64,000 bases of DNA from Micrasema longulum (Eukaryota; Arthropoda; Insecta; Trichoptera; Brachycentridae), in the NCBI GenBank assembly GCA_022494885.1, contig JAGVSM010000836.1, positions 155,665-219,664 on the forward strand, read 5' to 3'. The notes under the pieces were generated by a model that saw only the letters and a program-made list of their open reading frames with translations, made no database searches and had not been told where the DNA came from. This document shows, in pieces, positions 13,130 to 22,700 of the stretch; the stretch's first letter is position 1, and each line of letters starts with the position of its first letter. Made by a program: the position numbers and the translations under genes.

Positions 13130-13440
13130 CCACTTTTGAAATATAAACCTTGTATATTATAAGCAAGGTAAATAATAAAGCAACTCCCATATTAAAAAAA
13201 AATAATAAAAAAACCTGGGGATATTAAAGAGCTCACCCGCTACATAATGGCCCGATTCTTTACGGATCTGGACTTGGAGGGGGAGATTTAGCAAAATGTA
13301 AACTCTCGCCTTCCACACAGTAACCAGGCTCTTAACAGACCTGGGCTTGGAGGGCGAGAACTATTCACGGGAACCCGTCGCAATAGATCTTCACAGGTTG
13401 CAGTGATGGCAGGAGCTTGCATAGCACTGACCCCCACCAC
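13130..13440 (+). repeat. LINE 3' non-coding segment and a dispersed ~220-bp repeat
   Basis: A block around 13146-13185 (AACCTTGTATATTATAAGCA) recurs at about 24760-24800 and 44083-44125, always without the coding part. The block at about 13236-13440 (GAGGGCGAGAACTATTCACG, then GATCTTCACAGGT) recurs inverted at 40940-41155. Both follow directly on the LINE coding relic, so they may be its 3'UTR. Confidence 0.55.
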
Positions 13441-13859
13441 TAAAAATAAGTCTTAGTGCTATACAATTCAAAAGAATTGAGTGCTTGCCTTCATTTAGTT
13501 TAGACTAAATACAAAAACAGCAAATATAGTTTACCGCGCTAACACATAATAGACTAAATACTCATTCCATTACTTGCGTATAAATTATATAAAAACCAAA
13601 CTTAGGAAAATTTGTTCTTTTAAATTGTGCTAAAGTAGAACCACAAAATACACTTAAATATTTATTTAAAATACGTTATGACATAATGAGTAAATGTAAA
13701 TACATAAGTCCACAGAAAAGATGGGTCGATGACATTGCGTCTATTGACAGTAAAACGTGGATGATGAAAGCCGGTGATAGGAAGGAATGGAGACATTTGG
13801 AAGAGGCCTTTATCCAGCAGTGGAGAGAATAAGGCTGAAGAAGAAGAAATTCTGATGTG

Positions 13860-13985
13860 AAAATGGTTATGGTCAGCGCGTCTACCTACCATGCTAGAGG
13901 TCTCAGGTTTGATTCCCGACATGGTCGACAAGTAATATTTATTTAAAAAGGTGTTTTTACACTAGACGTTAATAAATGTATATAT
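13860..13985 (+). repeat. SINE S2, 3'-truncated copy
   Basis: The tRNA-like head GGTCAGCGCGTCTACCTACC and box B AGGTTTGATTCCC are followed by the ATTTATTTAAAAAGGTGTTT body. It matches the copy at 19546 but ends in a (TA)n run at about 13978-13995. Confidence 0.6.
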
Positions 13986-14239
13986 ATATATATATGTTAA
14001 TAAATTAAAACATAATGGTTGAGTACTTGCACTAACGCGCGCAATTCATATTAATGTTGCTATCAAACTATTTTGTTTGATATCTACATTACAAAGGTAC
14101 ACTGTACCTACATCCCAGATAGCAATTTAAACTTGCCTCAAGCTTGTATCAAATTTGAAGTATCAAGAGTTCAAGCTTGACCCAAGTTTAAGATTGCAAC
14201 TCTGTAAACTTGAGGCAAGTTTAAAGCAAACTTCCTAGT

Positions 14240-14515
14240 TACCATCCAACAAACTTGCATGTTTGTTTTTTACAAAAAAAACAAACATGCAAGTTTGGAT
14301 TTATTTAGCAAAAAAAAAACAAAAATACAAAAAAAAAACCCAAAAAAATAGAGAAAAAAAAACAAAAAAAAACAAGAAAAATCAAAAACAAAAAATACAA
14401 AAAAAAAAATACAAAAAAAAACAAAAAACAAAAAAAAACGAAAAAACAAAAAAAAAACAGAAAAAAACGAACCAAAAAAAATACAAACCAAAAAAAACAA
14501 AAAACACGAAGCTTT
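14240..14515. repeat. Hairpin followed by long A-rich low-complexity tract
   Basis: AAACTTGCATGTTTGTTTTT near 14251 is followed after a few bases by its inverse AAAAACAAACATGCAAGTTT, a near-perfect 20-bp stem. Then about 210 bp of A runs interrupted by single C, G or T bases follow. The tract is open on both strands (Lys/Asn/Gln-rich one way, Phe-rich the other), which composition explains. I do not call it a gene. Confidence 0.7.
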
Positions 14516-14614
14516 AAAAATATTAATGTTAAATAAAATATCTTGTTATTATTACTCAGTATATTTATTTTGAATAAATAATAAAATTACGGGCTATTTT
14601 TGCAAAGAAAGTCA

Positions 14615-14660
14615 GATGATGTGATGTTAGATGATGTGATGTGATGTGATGATGTGACAA
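14615..14660. repeat. GATGT-type microsatellite
   Basis: Repeated GATGTGATG units (AGATGATGTGATGTTAGATG and onward), a short imperfect tandem array. Confidence 0.7.
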
Positions 14661-14849
14661 AAACTCAGTGTAGATATGACACACAGGTTTTATGCTTTAG
14701 AAACAATTGAAATACTGTGTTTTTACTTATGACTATTAACAGTATTTTTTTAATTTGCCTATAGTTGATTAATACTAAAAAGTGTCCCATCTCAAAATAT
14801 GAATTGCAAATAACTGCTTTTTTGCTTATGATGGCAGTACACTAACAAG

Positions 14850-14910
14850 ACAACATGACTAGACCTTACAATATTTCTTATATAACCCTAGTGGGTTTTA
14901 TATATATTAA
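14850..14910. repeat. Copy 1 of a ~55-bp dispersed direct repeat
   Basis: ACAAGACAACATGACTAGAC, then AATATTTCTTATATA, recurs almost unchanged at 17039-17095 in the same orientation. The two copies bracket the Harbinger relic and A-rich region, but no element boundary could be proved. Confidence 0.6.
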
Positions 14911-14916
14911 AAAAAA

Positions 14917-15395
14917 ACTACTTAGCGTAGGGCTTCATCATGAAAGTATTAAGACTAAATGCTTCATCTCCAACTAAAAGATGTGGTAGTTTTGTATTAG
15001 ATCTGGGAAGGTTCGGGGAAATTAAATTAATTTTTCATGATTCTCTTTCCCATCTGGGATTTTTGGAATATTCGGCCATCTATTTTGCCATAATAGCCTA
15101 AGTCGACTGCAATAAACTTTTAGTTATGATCTACTTAGCTAGAAGGACTATCGAATAAAATGTCCTGACGAGAGACAGGTATGTCTCGAAACCCGTAGAC
15201 ATAGAAAAGTGGGTAAGTGATTATGTACAAATATTAAATAACATTGAGTAAAATTCCTTTTAGTTAAAATATAAAGATCCGCTATATTCTGGGGCACTTA
15301 TTTGCACATGTTTGCCGTCAATAACGCCAGTGGAGTTGGGGAATTGCTATTTATTCCAAAAACCTTCAGATACAAGATTGACATAATTTTTCTTT
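14917..15395 (-). pseudogene. PIF/Harbinger transposase relic 1 (DDE_Tnp_4 type)
   Basis: The antisense frames, read through stops and shifts, give the HARBI1-type series in order: FPNSTGVIDGKHVQISAPEY (first catalytic Asp in VIDGKH), GSLYFN, FYSIVLLAK, AVDLGYYGKIDGRIFQKSQ (second Asp block), and LVGDEAFSLNTFMMKPY (the GDEAF motif). Several in-frame stops and an inserted segment near 15160-15240 that splits the FYS..V block show that it is dead. In living members this nuclease cuts the transposon ends and works with a second Myb- or MADF-like protein. Confidence 0.8.
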
Positions 15396-15399
15396 GGGA

Positions 15400-16600
15400 T
15401 TGGCATCAAAATTGGGAGTAAATTAATTATTAAGTGTTTAAGAACTAATTTGACAATGTGAAATATGATAAGGGAATATACATATTTATGAAATGCGAAG
15501 GACAAAGATGCATGTCGCATGTTGCTATGAACCTGTAAACAAATATTGATAAATGATTTTAGTCATTCGTCAATTATTCATAATTATTATTACAGATTCA
15601 GAATGCCATAAGAAATAAAAATTAATAAAGGACTGCTACAACCAGTGCAAAACAATAATGGTCACAGGATCAGCAGCACCTGCAAAAAAATTCTAAATGG
15701 CAATTCTTTGCATGACTTTGATTATTTTTTGAAAACACTTTTTCAAAGACAAAGCTTCACAAACATAGATAAAGTAGGTATAAAGCAAGAGTCTTCAACC
15801 TTTTTGAAGTCGAGGGCTGAGAATACTTTGACTTTTGTTCAGCTGGCTGCAATACTAGGGAATAATATCACTCAATCACTTTAAGAATAATAATATATAA
15901 TATAATGGAATATTAATACACCTATTTTGTCAATATCACTAAACTTGTAAGTTATTATACCACCCCACCCCACTGGGACACACAGGAGAGGGGTTGCAGT
16001 AGGGAGGGGGTGTAAATTTAAGAAAAAAAAATAGGATACCGGGCATTGCCAGATTTAGGCAAGCTCGTTTATTATAAAATTTTACCAGGCCAGAAATAGG
16101 AAAGGATATTAATAAAATTCAATTGATGAGATGTTTGAAATTGTTTACTTTTAACTAATTTGTCAATATTTGTTAATATAATATATAATATAAACCGTTC
16201 TCCAGGTGATCATTGGTGATTCTGATCCTTGTCTTAGACTTGACGTTTTTCATTCGAGAAAATAATTGCTCGCATAGATAATATGTGATTCCAAATAGTG
16301 ATGTCATTTTTAGTGCAAGATGTCTGATTTTAGGAAAATTGGAAATGGAGATTTATTTTGAATAAAACCGCCGAACACACTGTGACACACGTTTCATCAA
16401 TGTTCCCTCGATATCGTCTGCCAGTTTTTCTACACTTCTTGGAACCCCGTAACGCCAGACATACATACTTTGGAAAAAAGTTGATTTTGCGATGGGCAAT
16501 GCAATACTTCTGCTGCAGCCTACATACATTATTTTAAGAATTCACCGTCAGAAAAAGGTTTTGACTTACGTAAAATTTTCTCTGAAATAATGTAGCTTAC
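15400..16600. other. Unassigned AT-rich DNA between Harbinger relic and SINE
   Basis: TCTTCAACCTTTTTGAAGTC near 15790 resembles common hAT-type non-autonomous element ends, but no partner end was found. ACATCCCAGTTAGCA at about 16600 echoes ACATCCCAGATAGCA at about 14110 in direct orientation. Confidence 0.4.
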
Positions 16601-16901
16601 ATCCCAGTTAGCAGTGAAACTTGGTACAAACTTGATTTAAGATTGATGTAAGGTTGAAAACGTAAATTTGACGCAACAAGTGTTTATTAAAAGTGGCTGG
16701 AATATTGTTATGACAAATTTGAAGAGACAAGTTTTGACAAAACTTGCTGGAATCTTGTTATGTCAAGAATGGTATTTCAGAATCCGAAAGTCATTTAGTG
16801 ATATACATAGCCATATACATAAAAATATGGAGGGAATTCCTTTTTTTTAAATTTTTATTTAAACTGCTATATTTAATCCCAGGACTTTTCTACAAGACCG
16901 A

Positions 16902-17042
16902 TTTTTTTTGGCACCACAACAGGCCGTGAGGCCCAATTACAGTGGTGAATTACAGCACGGTACGCCCAGCCTTAAGAAAATCACATTTAATTTTTGTGTT
17001 CTCACCAGGAATCGAACCCAGAACCTTCCATGTGTGAGCAAC
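16902..17042 (-). repeat. SINE S1 (tRNA-derived), antisense, 5'-truncated
   Basis: GCACCACAACAGGCC, CAGTGGTGAATTACA, TTTTTGTGTTCTCACCAGG and AATCGAACCCAGAACCTTCC (antisense box B) match the full S1 copies at 28893 and 57118. It ends before the box A region. Confidence 0.75.
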
Positions 17043-17154
17043 AAGACAACATGACTAGACCGTATAATATTTCTTATATAGCCCCAGTGGGTTTATTTAA
17101 TATTTTAATTTAAAAATTAATAAATAAATAAAAAAATATAAAAAATATTCTGTG

Positions 17155-17400
17155 AGAAAACTCGGGAACAATGTTTATTTCACCAATTTTATTTCCTACA
17201 CAAAAATAGCTACATAGTGACATCCAAATACATGAAATTCGTTTTGATGCATTTAAAAGGCCGTATATATGTGAACAATACAATATTGTTCTGTTCCAGG
17301 ACTCTACTATTGTCCACGTGTAAACGGCAATTCGTAGGACGGGACAGTGTTATAAGACATTGTCACGGAGATAGACATGCAGACAACCTCCGCGGAACGA
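17155..17400 (+). repeat. Dispersed repeat with CACGTGTAAACG motif, copy 1
   Basis: AACAATGTTTATTTCACCAA, the CATTTAAAAGGCC block and TATTGTCCACGTGTAAACGG occur in inverse orientation at about 47480-47720, so the two segments are diverged inverted copies of one family. The motif recurs near 47745-47815. It probably belongs to a non-autonomous DNA transposon, but the termini are not fixed. Confidence 0.55.
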
Positions 17401-17870
17401 TGACTACCCTCACCACGGGATCCGGCAAAAATGTCAAAGTTAATTTCTATATATGGCGAACACAACATGGCGCATTGATTTCCCAGTTTGTAGGACAAAC
17501 AATGCAATGAAAATGGCAATGAGTCAATTATAGCTGCAATGGGAATCCCAAACAAAATAATTAAAATTATAAATTAGAAGCCTGCTGTCAACTTTCCCGA
17601 CTGAAGTTGAAAAGATCAATGACTGTGAGGTCAGGGGGCCAGTTCAGATTACATATATAAGTCAAAAATACCGTTGTTCAATCAAATGGATTCATTCATG
17701 AATTACGTGCAAGTGAAAAGAAACACAATTAATAATACGGCAAGTACATTTTTATTATTACACATCAAAGTTTATTACTTATCAATCATTTTTAATTGCC
17801 AGGGAGCTTGACCTTTGTTTACAAAGTACTCTCAAGTAAAGTAAGTAAATATCTTATATTTACACATAAG

Positions 17871-18131
17871 TTATTAATTTAAAAAATACTTGGTACACTT
17901 CCAATTATTTATTTGACCAATTAGCTCTTTCACCCTCTAATGGGCATCTTGTTCGATTGAAATATTGAGTATTGTATCTTTTTCAATTTATTTTTAAATG
18001 TACCTACACTTTAGATAATATTTAGTTTTACATAAATTATCCTTACACTGTATAATATTCAACAGTCTGAGAAAGCGCTAATTGGTCAAATAAATAAATA
18101 AAAGTGTACAAAGTATTTTTTAAATTAATAA
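17871..18131. mobile_element. Palindromic MITE (~260 bp) with ~50-bp inverted ends
   Basis: The left end TTAATTTAAAAAATACTTGG, then TACACTTCCAATTATTTATT, then TGACCAATTAGC, is mirrored by GCTAATTGGTCAAATAAATA ... GTGTACAAAGTATTTTTTAA on the right. No ORF lies inside. Related pieces occur at 22668-22700 plus 23592-23605 (split by the LTR) and at 63690-63830. Confidence 0.75.
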
Positions 18132-18139
18132 TATAAGTT

Positions 18140-18200
18140 ATTACATCATTACAATGGAATTCCATCAAGAATTGTCAATAAATAATTTAAATAAAATAAG
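18140..18200. repeat. Probable Harbinger subterminal segment
   Basis: TTACATCATTACAATGGAAT, then TCCATCAAGA, lies just outside the Harbinger relic and recurs at 24389-24430. There it abuts the inverted end of the partner ORF, as expected if both ends of the element share this sequence. Confidence 0.45.
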
Positions 18201-18569
18201 TAAATATCACTTCCCATCTGGCTTAAATAAAGGAATGTTGGTCATGTTTTAAATTTGCCAGGTTTCTCGCACAATAGTTCCACTGATAACATCTTCCACT
18301 ATCTATGTCTATAAGTTTGGAGAATTATAACTTTTCGTATTATTTCGTTACAACCAATTGTGTAAAATGCATTGCAGCCAATACAATCTTAGCAGTGGTT
18401 TGAAGCTTTGTACATATTGTCAGGTTTCTGCCACATGTTGCACTTTTAAAGTTAAAAGCTCATCTTAAATCAACAATTTAAATAAAACCGCAAGCACAAT
18501 ATCACAAAACATTATTTTTTATAGTTTACTTTTTAAACAAAGATTATTTGATGCCAGTTATGAAGAGAT

Positions 18570-19060
18570 CTCATTTTTTTTTAATTTGTAGTTACTAACT
18601 TGTTCCAGAAACCCGACGATATGAGAGTTTGAAATATATGAAATCTGCTTATTAAAATTCCAAATGCATTCTCTATTATGCGCCTTGATCTTGAAAGCCT
18701 GTAATTTAATATTTTCTAGCTCTGGGATAGTTGTTCACGTAGGCAAGGATTCACTAGATGGGTCTTTCATAGGAATGCATCACCACCTATTAAACCCCTT
18801 TTTTCGGAGTAAGATTATTTTCCAATCCTCTAATCCAAGAAACTATTGTGGAAAATTGCTGAATTCGATGCTGAACCACGTGCCCCTATATCTATGAATA
18901 TAAAACAATTATCATGGTCAACTAAAGCAAAAAGAACAATACTAAAGAGCGTTTTATAATTCAAGAAACTGCCGGCATTTTTCAAAGGATTTTGAAGTTG
19001 TACATGTTTGCCGTCCATTGCTCCGTAAAATTTGGGAAAACTCCATCTGTTCCGGAATCT
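18570..19060 (-). pseudogene. PIF/Harbinger transposase relic 2 (DDE_Tnp_4 type)
   Basis: Antisense from about 19060 reads WSFPKFYGAMDGKHVQLQNP (first catalytic Asp in MDGKHV), LNYKTLFSIVLFALVDHDNC and FIDIGARGSASNSAIFHNS (second Asp block), then GGDAF and, after two in-frame stops, KILNYRLSRSRRIIENAFGI with LISRFHIF. These are the HARBI1 landmarks in correct order. The two stops and a weak third acidic block show that it is inactive. It is a different lineage from the relic at 14917. It diverges from the BESS-type ORF on the + strand, the usual head-to-head layout of this superfamily. Confidence 0.85.
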
Positions 19061-19139
19061 TTATTCTACCCTCTTCCACTCTTCATGAGACAGGGGAACC
19101 AGAAAAAAAAGAAGAATATATTTTTTTTATTTTTCATAA

Positions 19140-19440
19140 CGAGAGATCTGGACAATAATTTGGTTTCGGATTCGTCAACATCTGCTGCACATGATCTAGA
19201 AGTTGCTCCTACACAGGCTCCGCACCTTAACGTCCTCAACAGAAATAAACTTAGAAAATTTAATGAAGAACTGACTGCACTGGAATTAGACGGATTTGAC
19301 AAATTTGGCGTCCATGTTTCTGAACAGCTATGCAAGCTCTCGCTAGAACAAGGTGTTTAAGGCATGGAAGAATTTAAGTCAACATTATCCTATTGTCGAC
19401 TCCAGGAAATTATAAATCGAATCAAGACATTTGAATCGGG
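19140..19440 (+). pseudogene. MADF/BESS-type partner ORF of the Harbinger element (first part)
   Basis: From about 19136 the + frame reads RDLDNNLVSDSSTSAAHDLE, then FDKFGVHVSEQLCKLSLEQG, a stop (TAA at 19358-19360), and in the same frame GMEEFKSTLSYCRLQEII. F-x-x-FG-x-x-V-x-x-QL followed by an LSYCRLQE-like helix matches the BESS protein-interaction motif. In insect Harbinger elements a MADF/BESS protein accompanies the transposase and is thought to bind DNA or carry it to the nucleus. SINE copies from about 19435 interrupt the tail, which resumes near 20150. Confidence 0.6.
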
Positions 19441-19515
19441 TTGTGGTCCCATTGCTAGTCTCGGACTTAAGGATCAAAGGTCTGTGGTTCGAATCCCACT
19501 CTACCCCAACTTGAT
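19435..19515 (+). repeat. SINE S3 tRNA-like head
   Basis: GTTGTGGTCCCATTGCTAGT (box A-like) and GATCAAAGGTCTGTGGTTCG, then AATCCCACTCTACC (box B), match S3 copies at 40206 and, inverted, at 35560, 43920, 46400 and 58790. Confidence 0.65.
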
Positions 19516-19545
19516 TCCCAAATCCCAAATATAAAGATATTTACG

Positions 19546-19800
19546 TCAGCCTCGTAGTGTAATGCTCAGCGCGTTTGCCTACCAAGCTAGAGGTCTTGGG
19601 TTCGATTCCCGACATTTATTTAAAAGGTTATTTTTACTCTAGAACATTTCATAGTCCCTGGTGACTGGAATCTGAAGCATAAGACTGATCATCTTACCTT
19701 TATGTAACAAAAATGATCAAGATACGCTGCGATTGGTGTAGCAATGCAGTGCCCTATGCACCATTAGGTGTGGAAAGAGAATGATGAGGATGATGAAGAG
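19546..19800 (+). repeat. SINE S2, near full length
   Basis: The tRNA-like head GCCTCGTAGTGTAATGCTCA (box A) and GGTCTTGGGTTCGATTCCCG (box B) is followed by a body with GACTGATCATCTTACC, GATCAAGATACGCTGCGATT and CAGTGCCCTATGCACC, and a GATGAGGATGATGA tail. It serves as the reference copy for the S2 fragments in this window. Confidence 0.8.
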
Positions 19801-20149
19801 TTATTTACAACTTGTTGAAAATGGCCCTCAAAATAAAATATTCAGGTAATAATAATAATAAATCTTTATTAACCATAATATAAAATGTGATAAATACAAA
19901 TTAAACAAAGGTACACATGGTTAAATGGCGGACTAATTGCCACTAACAATTTCTTACACAGCCTGACCAAAAACAAATGATAAATACAATGATAGTAAAA
20001 ATTCACTTTTAAAAGATAAAAAAAAAAAAAAAAGAAGTGTAAATAAATAAACCATAGAATGCAAATATTTATTTTTTTATTGAAAAAAAAAAACAAAACA
20101 GGTAGACCTTTTCATACCAGAACTTCAACATATTGCCTTCATCGTCTAT

Positions 20150-20310
20150 TCAGCCACAACCATCACCTGCATCATCCTTTGCGGTCTCAGAGCTGATTCA
20201 GTCACCAAAATTACATATTCAAACTGCACAAAATGTTTTCCAGTAGCTCAATCACAAATAACTATCGACGTGCTGAAAAACATGCTAAGCATTTGAGCGA
20301 TCACAATGAA
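20150..20310 (+). pseudogene. Harbinger partner ORF, distal part
   Basis: Reads QPQPSPASSFAVSELIQSPK and, after a frame change, PVAQSQITIDVLKNMLSI. The latter block recurs inverted at 24490-24590 as AVAQSQISIDVLISDL, so it belongs to a repeated element. Placed downstream of the BESS block, it is probably the C-terminus of the same ORF, displaced by SINE insertions. Confidence 0.45.
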
Positions 20311-20459
20311 CAATAATGAACATGCTTAAGTTATCGCATTCATAAGTCAATGCGTGTGTAATCTCTAAGTCAACGCTAGTGTCGGTTTGTTTTTTGTTTT
20401 CCTCGTAAATAAATACAGTTCATTGGTGAAAAAACATTCAATTCAAAAACAACAACTGA

Positions 20460-21115
20460 AAGGCTTAAGAATGGGAACAAAAATGGGTGATTTAAATGTC
20501 AATTGTCTTTTGTATGCTGACGATGCCGTGCTTCTTGCTAACAACAAAGAGGAACTGCAATTCTTGGTAACAAAAGTCTACGATGTATGGCGAGGGAAGC
20601 GATTTGTTGATGAACGTCGATAAATCGAATGTGATGGTTTTTGAAAGAAATAAAAGTATGACTAAATGTGAAATCACTGTGAATGAAGTTAAACTAAAAC
20701 AAGTAGAGGAATCTGTGTATCAGGGAAGTATGTTTACTAGGGATGGAATGACTGAGAAAGATATTGAAAGGAGGGTGAGTGCCGGGAACAGAGTGAACGG
20801 TGCACTTAAATCAACCTTGGCAAATAAATGTTTGTCGCAAGAGGCAAAATTAGCAGTTCACAATGGAGTCCTGGTCCCGACCCTGATGTATGGGAGTGAA
20901 GTATGGACTTGGAAAAACAGGGATGAAAGTTGGCTGAATGCTGTCGAAATGCGATCTCTCAGGGGAATGTGAGGTAAAACTATGTACGATAGATGCACAA
21001 ATGTTGAGATCCATACATTATGTGAGGCTGAGACAAGCATTATCGACGAAATCAAAAATAGAGCTCTGTGCTGGTTTGGACATGTAGAGCAAATGGACAA
21101 CGAAAGAACGGCTGA
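20460..21115 (+). pseudogene. RTE-like LINE reverse transcriptase, 5' part of interrupted copy
   Basis: Reads MGDLNVNCLLYADDAVLLAN (YADD catalytic motif intact), NKEELQFLVTKVYDVW, then after a frameshift near 20590 LLMNVDKSNVMVFE, EESVYQGSMFTRDGM, VLVPTLMYGSEVWTWKN and, after a stop at 20970, IDEIKNRALCWFGHVEQMDN. This is the palm and C-terminal part of a LINE polymerase. Coding similarity stops at about 21115 and resumes at 21740, so a segment has been inserted. The N-terminal endonuclease is absent. Confidence 0.8.
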
Positions 21116-21117
21116 GA

Positions 21118-21740
21118 ATTTTTTATATTTTTTTAATTAATTTTTCACGCCCATAAGGCTTTTACATACATGAAAGTTATATGAAATATGAGTATATAAA
21201 CAACATAAAATTTTAAAAATACAACATAGTTATTCCCACGTATCTGATATATTTAGTGTAGGGTATTGTTCCTTTAGAACAAACCTTTTGAACTTTTTCA
21301 AAGATGGTGAATGGTAATTATATTTATTTATTCATGCATTTCATTTGTAATTTTTTGTTCACTTTGCCTAGCTGTGTGAAACAGTACTTATGATTTTCTT
21401 GCTGTTTTACTGTAGAATGTTTTATTATTTAAACTTTCTACTGAATATGCTGTATAATTTTTAGGTTGTTTGTTTTAATATAAATCTTGTGTAATTTTCG
21501 GTTTGATTTTTTTATTTTTTCATAAATCTTGTTTTTAAAATTCATGTTTTTGAAAAGAAAAAAAAGATATTAAGCCAAATATGTTAATATTATAAATGTT
21601 TGTAAAAGGCAGATTTGCCGTTTATGTTAATAAAATAAATAAAAATAAAAATAAAGCAACAAAAGATAGAACAATGTAGTTGGTATAAAAAAAAGAAGAT
21701 GAGTATTATAAACAACATAAATTTTATAAAAATACAATAT
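21118..21740. mobile_element. AT-rich insertion splitting the LINE
   Basis: Its 3' half (about 21428-21655: CTTTCTACTGAATATGCTGT ... GCCAAATATGTTAATATTAT) recurs in direct orientation at 23618-23840. A ~38-bp sequence at 21191-21228 (AGTATATAAACAACATAAAA) is repeated near 21702-21740, suggesting duplicated flanks. No ORF, so probably a non-autonomous element or several. Confidence 0.55.
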
Positions 21741-21990
21741 AAAGAAATAAAAGATAGGAACAATGCGAATGTTGATGGATGCAGAAATAGAGGAAGACCG
21801 AGAAAGACATGGCAGGACCAAATCCAACAAATACTTGAAGATGGACATGTCAAAAGTCAGAATAATCGGCGCGCGTGCATGACAAGATGTATGAATGTAG
21901 AGGAAGCGAGATCTGTATGCAAAGATAGTGATGTGGCATTCTATCCTCTCTGCCTACCTCTACGGAGAAACGGTGTGATGGTTTATTCAA
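21740..21990 (+). pseudogene. RTE-like LINE, 3' end of the interrupted copy
   Basis: Reads DRNNANVDGCRNRGRPRKTW, then NNRRACMTRCMNVEEARSVC and PLCLPLRRNGVM, the conserved end of this LINE family. The same end occurs inverted at 33460-33800 and 62863-63210, and as a scrap near 980-1030. Confidence 0.8.
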
Positions 21991-22121
21991 TTCTATTCAA
22001 TGAAATTCAATTAATTTATTTGAAATAATACATACATTACAAACTAAAAAATTGAGACATACATATTATAAAAAGACAAAAAATACATCTTTATGGCCTC
22101 TTTAGGCTCTAATCAAAATAG

Positions 22122-22316
22122 TTAGAGAGTCCTGCTCTGGAAAACTCCTTCGGATACATGTATTAGATCAACATCTAGATCGATGTTGTTCAGCATAGTG
22201 GTAGCCCTTCCAACAGGCATAACCATCGCCAGGCTGGTCCTGTATATCGGAATATGAAACAATCTATGCTGACGCTGTCTTAGGTAATTATAAGGAACAT
22301 ACAAACCAATGCTCAT
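22122..22316 (-). pseudogene. Non-LTR reverse transcriptase C-terminal scrap
   Basis: Antisense: MSIGLYVPYNYLRQRQHRLF, then HIPIYRT and ATTMLNNIDLDVDLIHVSEG. It is homologous to 41291-41485 (+) and, more distantly, to 33887-34126 (-), which has LYVPNNYTRARYYALFYTPR. The pattern of a Phe/Tyr-V-P opening, Arg-rich stretch, paired TxR and LLN is the very end of jockey/CR1-like polymerases. Confidence 0.6.
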
Positions 22317-22331
22317 CAGAATCTCAGAAAT

Positions 22332-22374
22332 ATCGATAAAAATGTGTAGTGTAATCGATAAAAATGTGTAGTCA
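22332..22374. repeat. Short tandem duplication
   Basis: ATCGATAAAAATGTGTAGT occurs twice in a row with a 3-bp spacer. Confidence 0.7.
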
Positions 22375-22700
22375 AATACACATTCCTATAAAATATATTG
22401 CATTTGCAAAAAAGTAAGGAGTATCTAATACAAAAAAGTGAAAATTAAATTACAATTACTATGGCGACTGCTTTTCTTGGCATTTGGCTTGCCAACCACC
22501 GGCTTAATGCAATAAATAGCATAATAAATAAATAAAAATAGCAGTTTTGGAATATTTTCCATATTGACACCGATGAAATTCAAATATGTGATTGCGCAGC
22601 AGGATTATACGTCACGAAACGTAAACATTTTGACATTTAATTTTAGTGATGTAATAACTAATATTTACATTTAAGTTATTAATTCAAAAATACTTGGTAC

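Noticed and set aside
14263..14517. 84-codon Lys-rich ORF with a Phe-rich ORF on the opposite strand
   Set aside because: Both arise from one A-rich low-complexity tract. No domain, start context or splice signal supports a protein.
14110..16620. ACATCCCAG-TAGCA at both ends as terminal repeats of one Harbinger element
   Set aside because: The two copies are in direct, not inverted, orientation, so they do not form terminal inverted repeats.
17217..17510. 97-codon ORF as a gene
   Set aside because: It overlaps a dispersed repeat with an inverse copy at 47.5 kb, and no family similarity is seen.
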